A DNA stretch of 52,959 nt from Candidatus Parcubacteria bacterium. Its GTDB lineage: Bacteria > Patescibacteriota > Patescibacteriia > Patescibacteriales > UBA12075. The notes under the pieces were generated by a model that saw nothing but the letters and a program-made list of their open reading frames with translations, was not told the origin of the DNA and searched no databases. This document shows positions 34,989-44,229 of this stretch, one piece after another (position 1 is the first letter of the stretch; the number at the start of each line of letters is the position of its first letter). The DNA lies in assembly GCA_023132155.1 (NCBI GenBank), contig JAGLYP010000014.1:1-52959 (forward strand), in the 5' to 3' direction. The position numbers were made by a program, and so were the translations under genes.

Positions 34989-35060
34989 GCAAATATTATA
35001 TCAAAAATTGAATTAAAAAACAATTAATAAAAAACATAAAATAATAATTAAAAAATAAAA

Positions 35061-35090
35061 AAATGTACGTACATATGTACGTACATTTTT
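35061..35090 (-). terminator. tRNA-Tyr terminator, perfect 28-bp palindrome
   Basis: AAATGTACGTACAT and its exact mirror at 35061-35088. On the minus strand it follows the tRNA by seven bases and is followed by a T-run. A rho-independent terminator is the simplest reading; a binding site for a dimeric regulator is possible. Confidence 0.65.
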
Positions 35091-35095
35091 ATTTG

Positions 35096-35179
35096 TGGGC
35101 CGAGTAGGATTCGAACCTACGAAGGTATAAAACCGCGAGATTTACAGTCTCGAGCATTTGACCGCTCTGCAATCGACCC
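35096..35179 (-). tRNA. tRNA-Tyr (anticodon GTA)
   Basis: Acceptor arms GGGTCGA and TCGGCCC pair. The anticodon arm is GAGACTGTAAATCTC with anticodon GTA. There is a long variable arm as in tyrosine tRNAs, and the T-arm loop is GTTCGAATC. No CCA is encoded. Confidence 0.95.
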
Positions 35180-35183
35180 ATTT

Positions 35184-35798
35184 TTATGTTAACTTGACTA
35201 TATATTCTTTTATTAAACTTCTTATTAAATTCAACAACTTCTTATCGGCATATCTGACATGTATTAATCCATATTTCATCTTTCCGATTTTATTTTTGTC
35301 ATAGTCTTTCCTAATATAAGGCTTAGTAAACTGTTTAATTGAAATATTTGTTATTTTTGACCAGTGCTTCATTAAAAACTGAGGATTTTGATTAGCATAA
35401 CAATACAGATATACTCTTAACTTCTTTTCCTTAACACTGCAAATAATTCGTAGAAAATTCAAAAAAACTTTTATCATTTCAATATCACTATTAGCAAAAT
35501 CAATAATTTTTTCTCCAGACCACTTTGATCCCTCTCCCCAATACAACATCACACCAGCGACCTTTAATTTTTTTTCTTCTTCTGACAAATTTGTTTTTAA
35601 TTTAAAAGAGGGTTTTTGTTTTTTATAAATCAAATTTCTAACTTCAGATCTATTTCTTCTTTTTATTTTATATTTACGAAAAAAATAGTAAACTGCGTCT
35701 ATTGATACGCCAAGCTTTTCTGCAATATCTTTAGCACTCAATCCAGAATCATAATACTCTTTAATAATATTAAATTTTTTTTCTTTAATAGTAGCCAT
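35184..35798 (-). CDS. HTH protein with LAGLIDADG-like domain
   Basis: The 204-residue protein begins with a helix-turn-helix (about 10-45, YDSGLSAKDIAEKLGVSIDAVYYFFRKY). The rest includes KVAGVMLYWGEGSKWSGE (about 80-97), in which GVMLYWGEG stands where a LAGLIDADG motif would. A long C-terminal alpha/beta part follows. It resembles the single-motif homing-endonuclease fold also used by WhiA-like regulators. It directly precedes tRNA-Tyr. Either a DNA-binding regulator or a derived homing nuclease; I cannot decide. Confidence 0.65.
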   Translation of the reverse strand: MATIKEKKFNIIKEYYDSGLSAKDIAEKLGVSIDAVYYFFRKYKIKRRNRSEVRNLIYKKQKPSFKLKTNLSEEEKKLKVAGVMLYWGEGSKWSGEKIIDFANSDIEMIKVFLNFLRIICSVKEKKLRVYLYCYANQNPQFLMKHWSKITNISIKQFTKPYIRKDYDKNKIGKMKYGLIHVRYADKKLLNLIRSLIKEYIVKLT

Positions 35799-35935
35799 AC
35801 TACTATTATATCAATTTAAGTAGGATATGTAAACTACTCTTATTTTCACAAAATAAAACCCTTAAAAAAGGACTTCAAAGCAAATATTATATATCTAAAA
35901 TATCATAAAAAAAAATATTTGGCAAGTTGTATTTT

Positions 35936-36178
35936 TTAAAAATTATATGTATTATCATTTTTTCTTTCTATTGCTAAAATTTTGTATTCACCATCATTAT
36001 AAACCAAATAAATAATCCGTATCTTGCCTTTTCTAATTCTAAAAATATTATCTTTATTTTTTAATTTTTTAATGTCAAAACCGGACAATCCGCGGCTTTT
36101 TATACTTCTTAATATTGAACTGATAACTTGTTTTTCTCTCTTACTAAATTTTTTCAAAGCCTTTGAAATTTTATCCAT
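35936..36178 (-). CDS. RelE-type mRNA interferase toxin
   Basis: The 80-residue protein has the RelE/ParE pattern: ISKALKKFSKREKQVI at the start, a DIKKLKNKDNIFRIRKGKIRIIYLVYNDGEYKILAIERKN body and conserved Arg residues. It follows its antitoxin by five bases. It cuts mRNA on the ribosome in related systems. Confidence 0.8.
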   Translation of the reverse strand: MDKISKALKKFSKREKQVISSILRSIKSRGLSGFDIKKLKNKDNIFRIRKGKIRIIYLVYNDGEYKILAIERKNDNTYNF

Positions 36179-36183
36179 AAAAT

Positions 36184-36396
36184 TTATAAACGAGATAAAA
36201 TCTCATCAATTTTAACGCCGCCTTTTTTTATTTTGGTAAAATCAACCACTTCTTCCCATTGCTCATTATCTATTGGAGATATTTTAAATAACGGTTTAGA
36301 TTGTTTAAACACGATAAAAGAATTGCCTTGCGCGACTTTCTGAGAATATTTTGTCATATTTTCCCTTAATTCTTTTAAACCGACTATATTTTTCAT
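36184..36396 (-). CDS. Phd/YefM-type antitoxin
   Basis: The 70-residue protein has the Phd start (MKNIVGLKELRENMTKYSQKV) and a hydrophobic FIVFKQSKPLFKISPI strand. The acidic C-terminal half should bind the RelE-type toxin. Standard order, antitoxin first. Confidence 0.8.
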   Translation of the reverse strand: MKNIVGLKELRENMTKYSQKVAQGNSFIVFKQSKPLFKISPIDNEQWEEVVDFTKIKKGGVKIDEILSRL

Positions 36397-36552
36397 ATAT
36401 TTTTAGTTAATATTTAGATTATCTAAAGTTTAACAAATGTTCAACTTTGTGTCAAATAAATTTTTTAAAAACTGTAAATTTACCTTTTTTTATTCCGCAA
36501 ATACTCTATAATTCCCATAGTTGACTTATTGCCTTTTTTAAAGGCTTTTATT

Positions 36553-37113
36553 TTAACCTAATGATATCCCCTGTTTTTTTAATTCTTTTCGCAAACGCGA
36601 ATAATCGGGAATGGTTTTTGCCACTAACTTCCAAAACTTTCGCGAATGGTTAAATTCCAACAAATGGCAAAGTTCATGGGTGATTATATAGTCTTGCAAT
36701 TCAGCCGGCAAATAAATTATTTTATAGCTAAAATTCAAATTTCTCTTAGACGAACAGCTTCCCCATCTGGTTTTCTGGTTGCGGACCGCGATTTTATTAA
36801 ATTTAAAATTATAATTTTTATTTATCTCTTTTATTTTTTTTGATAAGGCTTTCCTTGCCTGCTCTTTTTTTTCTAAATAATCCGAACTGCTTAAAACAAT
36901 TCTTTTGTGTTTTTTATAATATTCTATTTTTTTAATAACCCAATCCGCCTTTTTAATTAAAAAATTTTTTGCCAATATTCTTGGAAACAGCCTTGGCATT
37001 GTTATTACGACACTTGTGTCAGAACAAACGCAAAGCCGCAAATTTTTAGCCCGCTTGCTTTTCTTGATATTATAAATTATTTCTTGATTGTTAATTGAAA
37101 GCTTATACCGCAT
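36553..37113 (-). CDS. YgjP-like metallopeptidase (SprT/M48 relative)
   Basis: The 186-residue protein has ITHELCHLLEFNHSRKFW near residue 140 (HExxH with Leu and Cys inside), preceded by WGSCSSKRNLNFSYKI. This is the DUF45/YgjP pattern. A zinc-dependent peptidase is likely; substrate unknown. Confidence 0.8.
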   Translation of the reverse strand: MRYKLSINNQEIIYNIKKSKRAKNLRLCVCSDTSVVITMPRLFPRILAKNFLIKKADWVIKKIEYYKKHKRIVLSSSDYLEKKEQARKALSKKIKEINKNYNFKFNKIAVRNQKTRWGSCSSKRNLNFSYKIIYLPAELQDYIITHELCHLLEFNHSRKFWKLVAKTIPDYSRLRKELKKQGISLG

Positions 37114-37268
37114 CGCTTGTCATAATTTTTTTGATTAATTTATGTTTTTTAAACCTGATTTTTATCAGGCATTAATTAGAATATTTATATTATTATATCA
37201 TAATATTAGCATTAACCAAAATTTCATTTCTTTACTAATAGCCAAATTACGTATATAATAGATTTTAT

Positions 37269-37769
37269 ATGAGAACACCGATAAGAAAACCCGGGAAATA
37301 TACAGATCTAAAAAAAGACGCTAATATTACAAAGAAAAAATACCTGGAATTAAAAACAAAACTGGAAAAATTAATCAAATACAGCCGCCCGACAGCAATC
37401 AAAGAAGTAAAACGTCTGGCGCTTGACGGTGATTTTTCGGAAAATCACGCCTATTCCATGGCTAAAGGCAGGCTCAGGGGCATTAACCAACGAATAGATG
37501 AAATAGAAGACATACTCAAAAGAGCGGTAATTATTGAGCCGCGAAAAAATACTGAAACAACGCGGCTCGGGCAATTTGTTACTGTGGAAACCGGCGGCAA
37601 AACAAAAACTTACCAAATCCTCGGCTCCGCGGAAACCGATCCTGAAAAAAATATTATCTCCCATCTGTCTCCCTTGGGCTCTGCCTTAATGGGAAAAAAA
37701 CGCGGCGACATAATAAGCTTAAAGATTAAAAATAATATAAAAGAATACAAAATACTCAAAATAAAATAG
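37269..37769 (+). CDS. greA: transcription elongation factor GreA
   Basis: The 166-residue protein has the GreA coiled coil: tip residues in LDGDFSENHAYSMAKGRL (two acidic residues that enter the polymerase) and the RIDEIEDIL helix. The C-terminal FKBP-like part contains SPLGSALMGKKRGD. A basic N-terminal extension of about 15 residues is unusual. A short terminator follows that is also the start of a tRNA-derived repeat. Confidence 0.87.
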   Translation: MRTPIRKPGKYTDLKKDANITKKKYLELKTKLEKLIKYSRPTAIKEVKRLALDGDFSENHAYSMAKGRLRGINQRIDEIEDILKRAVIIEPRKNTETTRLGQFVTVETGGKTKTYQILGSAETDPEKNIISHLSPLGSALMGKKRGDIISLKIKNNIKEYKILKIK

Positions 37770-37770
37770 C

Positions 37771-37984
37771 CCTTAAAAAAGGCGTGTTTTTATATGTGAG
37801 CCGTTGTGGGGACTTGAAAGGGCGAGCCCTACACCATCATAATACTCGTTGTGCGGTTTCTTTTGTTATATCTTTAAATTTAAATATTCTATACAACTTC
37901 TTATATATAATCAAAGGGATTCAAGCCCTCCACAACGGCTCACATATAAAAATACACCTTAAAAAAGGCGTGTTTTTATATGTG

Positions 37985-38004
<20 letters not shown>
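37771..38004. repeat. tRNA-Thr 3'-end repeats, two direct and one inverted
   Basis: A 48-base sequence, starting CCTTAAAAAAGGCGTGTTTT and ending GTTGTGGGGACTTGAA, occurs identically at 37771-37818 and 37957-38004. It covers the T-arm and acceptor end of tRNA-Thr and its downstream hairpin. An inverted copy of the tRNA end lies at 37920-37960. So one real tRNA gene stands beside two fragments of its 3' end, with about 100 bases of other DNA between. Confidence 0.85.
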
Positions 38005-38056
<52 letters not shown>

Positions 38057-38147
38057 TTAGTAACAATTAACTTTTAAACATTTAACAATTAAGCCTATAA
38101 AAAAACGAAAATAAAAAATTTTATTTTCATTTTAATTTTCTTATTTT

Positions 38148-38996
38148 TTACAATTCATCTATCTGTTTTGCCAATTCTTCCAACTTTTGATTTTCCGGAT
38201 TTGCCGCTTTTAATTTTTCAAATGTTTCCCAAGCCAAATCTTTGTCTTTATTCATTATACTGATTTCCAATTTTGCGTCAAGAAACCTTGGATTATTCGC
38301 TTCAATCGCCAATGCCTTATCAGTGGAAATAATTGCCTCAGCATACTTTTCTTGTTGCTTATAAACCAAAGCTAAATCAAAATATGAACCTGATAAATTT
38401 CGGCTAATATCATCTTTTTTAACTCTTTCTTCTTCATTTAAATCTTCGTTTCGGAGTGGCTCATAAACATTATAATCCCTTTCTAAAAGCCTAATCGCGT
38501 GCTCCATGGTTTGCTTGGCTTCATTAAAATCCTTGCGTTCAAAATATAGCCTGCCCAATCCGCGAAAAGCTTTAATATTTTTACTGTCTAAGCTGATGAT
38601 CTTAATATATTTCGCCTCAATTTTATCCAACTCATCTTTTTCAATTAATTCATCAATTTCAGAAAATAATTTTTCCTGGATATTTTCGTCCAAAGCCTCC
38701 GCCTGCTTCTGTTCTTGATAATCTTCTTTATATTCAAGTAATTTTTTAAATAAACTATGGAAAAAACCGCGCGTAGCCTGTCCGACCGGTTTTAATGCCC
38801 GCGTAACTTTCGCGTAATATTTAAAATAATTTCTTTTTAAGCGATTGCTGATAATCCGCTCTTTAAACTTTGCTTCTCGCTCCGACTGAATGCTATCAAC
38901 GTCCAGATTGGCCAAAACTGAAAATTTCCTGACAACAATAACGATAATGACGCCTAAACTGATTAAAATCAATACTAATGGAATAATATTATACAT
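38148..38996 (-). CDS. membrane-anchored TPR protein
   Basis: The 282-residue protein has an N-terminal membrane helix (about 5-24), a basic segment and about four TPR units from 130 onward (AFRGLGRLYFERKDFNEAKQ, SGSYFDLALVYKQQEKYAEA and similar). It is a scaffold for other proteins. It follows tpiA by 22 bases in one operon. Confidence 0.8.
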   Translation of the reverse strand: MYNIIPLVLILISLGVIIVIVVRKFSVLANLDVDSIQSEREAKFKERIISNRLKRNYFKYYAKVTRALKPVGQATRGFFHSLFKKLLEYKEDYQEQKQAEALDENIQEKLFSEIDELIEKDELDKIEAKYIKIISLDSKNIKAFRGLGRLYFERKDFNEAKQTMEHAIRLLERDYNVYEPLRNEDLNEEERVKKDDISRNLSGSYFDLALVYKQQEKYAEAIISTDKALAIEANNPRFLDAKLEISIMNKDKDLAWETFEKLKAANPENQKLEELAKQIDEL

Positions 38997-39018
38997 AAAT
39001 ATAAATATTTATTTTTAT

Positions 39019-39783
39019 TTATAGAACAGCTTTCACCACTTTATAAAATTCATCCGCGTCCAAACTGGCTCCGCCGACAAGCATGCCGTCAAGATTTTCC
39101 AAACCGATAAAACCTTTAACGTTTTTTGAAGTGATGCTGCCGCCGTAAATAATTTTAAAATTATTATTCACTATTTTCATTCCAAACATATTGTTAAGCG
39201 TCAGCTTAATAATTTTGTGGGCGTATTCCGCTTCCGACGGTTCAATCGCCGTACCTGATCCGATTGCCCAAATCGGCTCATACGCTAAAATTATTTTTTG
39301 ATCTCCAACAACATCAATGCCGGATAAAGACTGCTGTAATTGATCATATAAAACATAATCTCTGCGATCGGTTTTTCTTTCATCCCAATTCTCGCCGATA
39401 CAAACAATCGGAGTCAGATCTTCAACCTGCAATACCGCTTTAATTTCTTTATGGATTATTTCATAATTTTCCATTAAAAATTTTCGCCGTTCCGAATGTC
39501 CGATTATGACATACCGGCAGCCGGCTTCCACTAAAAGGCTTGGAGAAATTTCACCGGTATAAGCGCCTTTCTGCTCCCAAAAAACATCCTGCGCGCCCAA
39601 GCTGATTTTGCCTCCTTTTAAAATTTTCGCGGCATCCAACAGAGATATAAAATTCGGACAAACCGCGATTTTCACATCTTTCAAATCCTTAAATTTTGTT
39701 TTAATATTTTTCGTCAATTCCAATGTCTCTTTTAAATTCAATTTCATTTTCCAATTGGCGATAATAATTTTTTCATCATTCAT
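39019..39783 (-). CDS. tpiA: triosephosphate isomerase
   Basis: The 254-residue enzyme interconverts DHAP and glyceraldehyde 3-phosphate. ANWKMKLN carries the active-site Lys (about 11), GHSERRKFL the catalytic His (about 96), LAYEPIWAIGSGTA the Glu (about 171) and IYGGSIT the phosphate loop. Full length. Confidence 0.96.
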   Translation of the reverse strand: MNDEKIIIANWKMKLNLKETLELTKNIKTKFKDLKDVKIAVCPNFISLLDAAKILKGGKISLGAQDVFWEQKGAYTGEISPSLLVEAGCRYVIIGHSERRKFLMENYEIIHKEIKAVLQVEDLTPIVCIGENWDERKTDRRDYVLYDQLQQSLSGIDVVGDQKIILAYEPIWAIGSGTAIEPSEAEYAHKIIKLTLNNMFGMKIVNNNFKIIYGGSITSKNVKGFIGLENLDGMLVGGASLDADEFYKVVKAVL

Positions 39784-39800
39784 ATATTTTAATTAATTAA

Positions 39801-40847
39801 TTAATATTCCCAAGAAAAATTATCATAAGCCCACTCGGCAAGCTCTTTGGATTTTTGAAAGCGATAATTATAATCTTCTCCGCCCAAAATTACCGCGAAA
39901 ATTTCTTGATCATTTTTATTTTTAAACTTGCCGACAAAGCAATAGCCGGCCGCGCCGGTATAGCCGGTTTTGCCGCCCAACAATATTATATCATTAATTG
40001 GAAAACTTTTTAACAAAAAATCGGTATTATATACTATCTTCTTTCTGTTGCCGATTGTGGTAAAACAATATTCTTCGTTCAAAATCGCTTTAGCAATATC
40101 CTCGTTTTCAAAAGCTACTTTCGCTAATTTTGCCACTTCATAAGCGGTAGAACGATTTAAATAACTTAAACCCACGGAATCAACAAAACTGGTATTTTTT
40201 AAATTTAAATCTTTGGCCTTTTTATTCATGGCCTCTACAAATTCCTTTTTACTTAATCCGGTTGAACTCACTAAGGCCAAAGTTGCCGTATTAGCGGAAC
40301 CCACCAGGCTTAAATAAAATAAATCTTTAACCTTAACCTTTTCTCCGCTAAATAAATAAATTTTCCCGCCATTAACGCGATCCGAACGCTTAATTTCATA
40401 TTCTGTTTCCCATCCGGGGTTATTATCCAAAAACACCAAAGCCGCGGCCAATTTCGTAATACTGGCAATCGCCTTCTGCTTATTGGCGTCTTTGCTAAAT
40501 ATTATTTTTCCGCTTTGGCTATCCATAAGCACTGCCGATCCATGGCTGATATGAGGATCTTCCGCTTCTGCTATTTTTCGCGGAATAACTATGCTTGTTT
40601 TAATTTCTTTATTTTCCGGCAAAGAATTAAATTTTAATTCAGGCATAATTTCTTCTCGCGAACCGGCCTGCTTTGATTTTAAAAATTCCAATTTTGAATC
40701 TTGCTTGTACTCGCTTGACGGGTTAATATTTAACTCTATTCCCTGATAAGCGCTTTGCGTAGGCAAGCTGTAGAATAAAAATAAAGAGCCGAATACGAAT
40801 ATAATCGTAAAAAAAGCCGCGATTAAGAAAAAAGGATTTTTATGCAT
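39801..40847 (-). CDS. dacA: D-alanyl-D-alanine carboxypeptidase
   Basis: The 348-residue protein of peptidase family S11 trims peptidoglycan stems. It has an N-terminal membrane anchor (about 5-25), the SITK box near 133, SAN near 187 and KTG near 300. The order and spacing fit. Between the anchor and the domain, NPSSEYKQDSK is partly coded by short repeat family C (40701-40727). Confidence 0.9.
   Translation of the reverse strand: MHKNPFFLIAAFFTIIFVFGSLFLFYSLPTQSAYQGIELNINPSSEYKQDSKLEFLKSKQAGSREEIMPELKFNSLPENKEIKTSIVIPRKIAEAEDPHISHGSAVLMDSQSGKIIFSKDANKQKAIASITKLAAALVFLDNNPGWETEYEIKRSDRVNGGKIYLFSGEKVKVKDLFYLSLVGSANTATLALVSSTGLSKKEFVEAMNKKAKDLNLKNTSFVDSVGLSYLNRSTAYEVAKLAKVAFENEDIAKAILNEEYCFTTIGNRKKIVYNTDFLLKSFPINDIILLGGKTGYTGAAGYCFVGKFKNKNDQEIFAVILGGEDYNYRFQKSKELAEWAYDNFSWEY
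40701..40727 (+). repeat. short repeat family C, copy 5, inside a gene
   Basis: TTGCTTGTACTCGCTTGACG GGTTAAT, read within the dacA gene on the other strand, giving the linker residues NPSSEYKQ. Confidence 0.75.
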
Positions 40848-40938
40848 GGGGATATTTTATGGGGTTTTTGAGATTGTTATGATCTTTGAGATATTTGGGA
40901 TAAAATTTTATTCTCAAAAAAATCCAGATGTTAAATAA

Positions 40939-41502
40939 TCATTTATTTTTTTGTTCAGCTGATGATTGCCCGCCGCTGAGCATCCTATCAAGCGTATCAT
41001 CTTTGCTTAATTTTTCATAATCAGGCAATTCGCGCACATCATTAATGCCGAGAAAACGGATAAAATCAAAAGTAACAGTATAATAGGTTTCTTGTTTTTT
41101 ACTGTCATTTTTTGCCTCAATCAGGCCCCTGAGCAAAAGGTTGCGCAAAATCAATGAACAATTAACGCCGCGAATACGATCCAGATCAATCTTGGAAATC
41201 GGACTGCGATAAGCGATTATTGTCAAAGCTTCAAGGCTCGGGCGCGACAACTCGCCCGTAGTTTCATCTTTGATAAATTCCTGAATCAGTTTCGCGTTTT
41301 CAGACGAAGAAACCATTTGCAATTTAGAGCCGTTTTTGATTATCTGAATGCCTTTTTTATTATTTTTATACTCCTCAACCAACTCCTCTCCGGCATTTTC
41401 AATCTCTTTTTTATCTTTTTTGATTAATTCCGCTAATTGCTTTATTGACATCGGCTTTGCGGAAATAAATAATAATGATTCAATTTTTGGCTTTACGCTC
41501 AT
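40939..41502 (-). CDS. scpB: segregation and condensation protein B
   Basis: The 187-residue protein has winged-helix motifs (MSVKPKIESLLFISAKPMS, LEALTIIAYRSPISKIDLDRIRG). The frame is open from a TTG at 41520, but the ATG at 41502 gives the usual start. It works with ScpA and SMC to fold the chromosome. It follows scpA directly. Confidence 0.9.
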   Translation of the reverse strand: MSVKPKIESLLFISAKPMSIKQLAELIKKDKKEIENAGEELVEEYKNNKKGIQIIKNGSKLQMVSSSENAKLIQEFIKDETTGELSRPSLEALTIIAYRSPISKIDLDRIRGVNCSLILRNLLLRGLIEAKNDSKKQETYYTVTFDFIRFLGINDVRELPDYEKLSKDDTLDRMLSGGQSSAEQKNK

Positions 41503-41506
41503 AATC

Positions 41507-42211
41507 TTATATTTTTTCAATTAATATTTCCGTAAAAAGCCCATTCTGCTTTAATATTACTTCACGCTGGCGCATCAATTCCAGAACAGCCAAAAAACTA
41601 ACGACAATTTCAGTTTTATTTTTCGCGCCGGCTATTACTTTATTAAAACTCATATTAACGCGATTAAGCAAGCTATTTTGAATGGAAATAATTTTATCTT
41701 CAATATTTATTCTGCGGTCTAAGATTTCCTCTTCAAGTTTTTTTGCCGGCCGCGAACGGAATAATAAATCACTAAACGCATTCTTTATGTCTTTGGCTTT
41801 GGTATTTTTTGGCGGAGAAAATGAATTTGTTTGATTTAAAACAAATTCGCGGTTAAATTCCCGCGCGAACATAAATTTTTTCTTTCTTAAAATTTTCTCG
41901 AGTCTTTGAGTCGCGTTCAAAAACTCCCGGTACATTTTTAACTGATCTTCAAAGTCTTGAATATCTTCCTCTTCTTCGGGATAAAGATACGGCAAAAGCG
42001 CTTTTGATTTAATTAATAAAAGCCTGGCCGCGACAACTAAAAAATCCGCCATTTCTTCAGGAATAATATTTTTTGATTCGCGTATATAGGATACGTACTG
42101 ATCGGCGGCATTTGCCAAACTCACCTGCGTTACGTCCATTTTTTCTTTTTCAATCAATCGCAAGAGCAAAGACAATGGCCCTTCAAATTTTTCCAGTTTT
42201 ATATTCAACAT
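41507..42211 (-). CDS. scpA: segregation and condensation protein A
   Basis: The 234-residue protein opens with IKLEKFEGPLSLLLRLIEKEKMDV, the ScpA start, and has MADFLVVAARLLLIKSKALLP in the middle. It is the kleisin subunit that bridges SMC heads. Five bases separate it from the scpB ATG. Confidence 0.92.
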   Translation of the reverse strand: MLNIKLEKFEGPLSLLLRLIEKEKMDVTQVSLANAADQYVSYIRESKNIIPEEMADFLVVAARLLLIKSKALLPYLYPEEEEDIQDFEDQLKMYREFLNATQRLEKILRKKKFMFAREFNREFVLNQTNSFSPPKNTKAKDIKNAFSDLLFRSRPAKKLEEEILDRRINIEDKIISIQNSLLNRVNMSFNKVIAGAKNKTEIVVSFLAVLELMRQREVILKQNGLFTEILIEKI

Positions 42212-42212
42212 A

Positions 42213-42360
42213 CATACATAATGCCAATCTGCGAATAAATGCTAATCTGCGAATTGCTAATATTAATTATTCGCAATTCGCAGATTAGCATTTATTCGCG
42301 GATTAGCATTATTCATTAGCAATTAGCAGATTAGCATTTATTCGCAGATTAGCATTATTC
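42213..42360. repeat. array of repeat family B units
   Basis: Six or more units of AATCTGCGAATAAATGC, GCAGATTAGCATTTATTCGC and GCGGATTAGCATT occur in both orientations, forming nested hairpins. This fills the gap before scpA. Related units are at 18803-18850 and 47757-47805. Confidence 0.85.
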
Positions 42361-42373
42361 TTAACATTACACG

Positions 42374-42955
42374 CTATTTCTTTCTTCGTTTCTTGGATTT
42401 AACCGTCGCCTGTTTTTTAATTTTCTTTTTCTCTCCGACGGCGCCGACAATCGCTTTTTCCAAATCAATAAAATCTTTAACCGCCATTTCAATGGAATAA
42501 TTAGGCGTGCCCGCGGCGAAAACCGCTTTTTTAACTTTTTCCATTTTTTTATCAATAATCACGCTGACCTTATGCAATTTGCCAAAAGCGGTTATTGTTC
42601 CCGCTTTGATTTTCAAAGCATTTTCAATAATTTTTTCTCCGGGAATCTTTATGGTTTTAATTTCTTTTTCTTTTATTTTGCCGATAACTTTTTTTAATTT
42701 TTCAAAATTAAGATTGTTGTCGGCCGGCAGTAAAACCAAATAATAATCTTTATCAGCCTTAACCAGCAAAGACTTGGCGATTTCATCCATCTTTTTCTTG
42801 ATTGTCATGGCCGCGTCAATCGCGGTATAAACGGTTTTATGCTCCAAAATTTCATGCTTAACTCCCGCTTTTTCCAAATACTTGGTTAATTTTGCCGGAA
42901 TCTTAATTTTTTTTGAAATTCTTGGCTTTTTGCTTGTTTTTTTCTTAATTGGCAT
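42374..42955 (-). CDS. YbaK/ProX-type aminoacyl-tRNA deacylase-like protein
   Basis: The 193-residue protein has a YbaK-fold core (AKLTKYLEKAGVKHEILEHK, AAMTIKKKMDEIAKSLLVKA, LLPADNNLNFEKLKK, AVFAAGTPNYSIEM). A basic tail (KKKIKKQATVKSKKRRKK) suits RNA binding. The ATG at 42955 is chosen over the TTG at 42970. It may clear mischarged tRNA. Confidence 0.75.
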   Translation of the reverse strand: MPIKKKTSKKPRISKKIKIPAKLTKYLEKAGVKHEILEHKTVYTAIDAAMTIKKKMDEIAKSLLVKADKDYYLVLLPADNNLNFEKLKKVIGKIKEKEIKTIKIPGEKIIENALKIKAGTITAFGKLHKVSVIIDKKMEKVKKAVFAAGTPNYSIEMAVKDFIDLEKAIVGAVGEKKKIKKQATVKSKKRRKK

Positions 42956-43044
42956 ATTATTAAAATTCAATATTTATTAATATAACTTTTTTATCTATAC
43001 ACATATTATAACCTAATCAACTTTAAATAGCAAAAACAAAAAAA

Positions 43045-43075
43045 CAACGGTAAATACTACTATGGCCTACCGTTG
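43045..43075 (-). terminator. terminator of the aminotransferase operon
   Basis: Arms CAACGGTA and TACCGTTG, with a T-run on the minus-strand side after the aminotransferase gene. Confidence 0.75.
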
Positions 43076-43113
43076 CTTTTTATATTTCAAGCTTCAAAAA
43101 ACAATAAAATACC

Positions 43114-44229
43114 TTAGCTTATTTTCTTTAAAATCGCGAGTCCTTTTTCCAATACCTCGTCTGAAACCGCGAAAGAAAGGCGAAAATAGCCGCTTTTTTC
43201 AGAAAAAACCTCGCTGGGAACAGTTAAAAGCTTATTTTTAAGCATTTCTTCTCCAAAATCCGGATAATTTTCCGGATATTTTATATACGCGTAAAACGCG
43301 CCTTCCGGCTTTTGCAAAGTATATTTATCTTTTAAATTTTCATACAAATAATTTCTTTTTTCCTGATATTTTTTTACATGCAAGGAAATATCCGCATCAA
43401 ACTGTTTAACCAGCGCTGCCTGCGCCATGGATGGCGCGCATACAAATGTATATTGCTGTAATTTGTTCATAGCTTTAATAATTTTTCCCGGGCCATGCGC
43501 GTAGCCGACGCGCCAGCCGGTTATGCTTAAGCTCTTGGAAAATCCGTTCAAAGTTACTGTCTTATCATAAAATCGGCCAACACTGAAAAATTTATTTTCA
43601 TAATCAAACTTTTCATAAATCTCATCGGAGATTATCAATAAATCATGCTTGCGCGCGGCATCAGCCAAACTTTTCAACTCTTCCTTGCTATAAACAATTC
43701 CTGTTGGATTATTCGGTGTATTAATTATAATTGCTTTGGTTTTTGAAGAAATCAACTTTTTTATTTTTTCACAATGCAGGCGGAAATCAGGATAAGTATC
43801 TAAAAAAATAATCTTTACTCCCAAAAAATTTAAAATTCGCTTATACAAAACAAAATACGGATCAGGTAAAATTACTTCGTCGTGTTTATTAAAAATACTG
43901 GAAAATAACAAAAATATCGCGCCAGACACGCCGCTGGTAATTATTATATCTTCCACGCTTGAATTAATATTATTTTGCTTGATTAATTTTTCAGAAACCG
44001 CCTCTCTTAACTCTTGCAAGCCACAAGTGCTTATATAAGCATTGGCATTATCATCAATCGCGTCTTTTGCCGCTTGTTTAAGTTTTTGGGGAACAGAAAA
44101 ATGCGGCTGGCCGATTGATAAATTTATATACTCGCGCTTATTCTTCGCGGCTAGCGCAAAAACTTTTCTAATTCCGGATTCTTCAATTCTATTTATTCTA
44201 TTTGATAAAATATCTTCTATTTTTGCCAT
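43114..44229 (-). CDS. pyridoxal-phosphate aminotransferase (class I/II)
   Basis: The 371-residue enzyme has LSIGQPHFSVPQKL at the front, INTPNNPTGIVYS, SDEIYEKFDY with the cofactor-binding Asp, and NGFSKSLSITGWRVGY with the Schiff-base Lys (about 232). It resembles aspartate/aromatic aminotransferases. Its start overlaps the tyrA stop by 13 bases, so it likely makes Tyr/Phe from the keto acids formed by its neighbours. Confidence 0.88.
   Translation of the reverse strand: MAKIEDILSNRINRIEESGIRKVFALAAKNKREYINLSIGQPHFSVPQKLKQAAKDAIDDNANAYISTCGLQELREAVSEKLIKQNNINSSVEDIIITSGVSGAIFLLFSSIFNKHDEVILPDPYFVLYKRILNFLGVKIIFLDTYPDFRLHCEKIKKLISSKTKAIIINTPNNPTGIVYSKEELKSLADAARKHDLLIISDEIYEKFDYENKFFSVGRFYDKTVTLNGFSKSLSITGWRVGYAHGPGKIIKAMNKLQQYTFVCAPSMAQAALVKQFDADISLHVKKYQEKRNYLYENLKDKYTLQKPEGAFYAYIKYPENYPDFGEEMLKNKLLTVPSEVFSEKSGYFRLSFAVSDEVLEKGLAILKKIS

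Noticed and set aside
37801-37944. Possible second tRNA or intron-bearing tRNA on +
   Set aside because: Only the acceptor and T-arm parts are recognisable; no anticodon arm or D-arm can be drawn. It is better seen as inverted tRNA fragments.
42213-42360. Possible CRISPR array
   Set aside because: Units are imperfect, occur in both orientations, are not separated by unique spacers of even size, and there are no cas genes.
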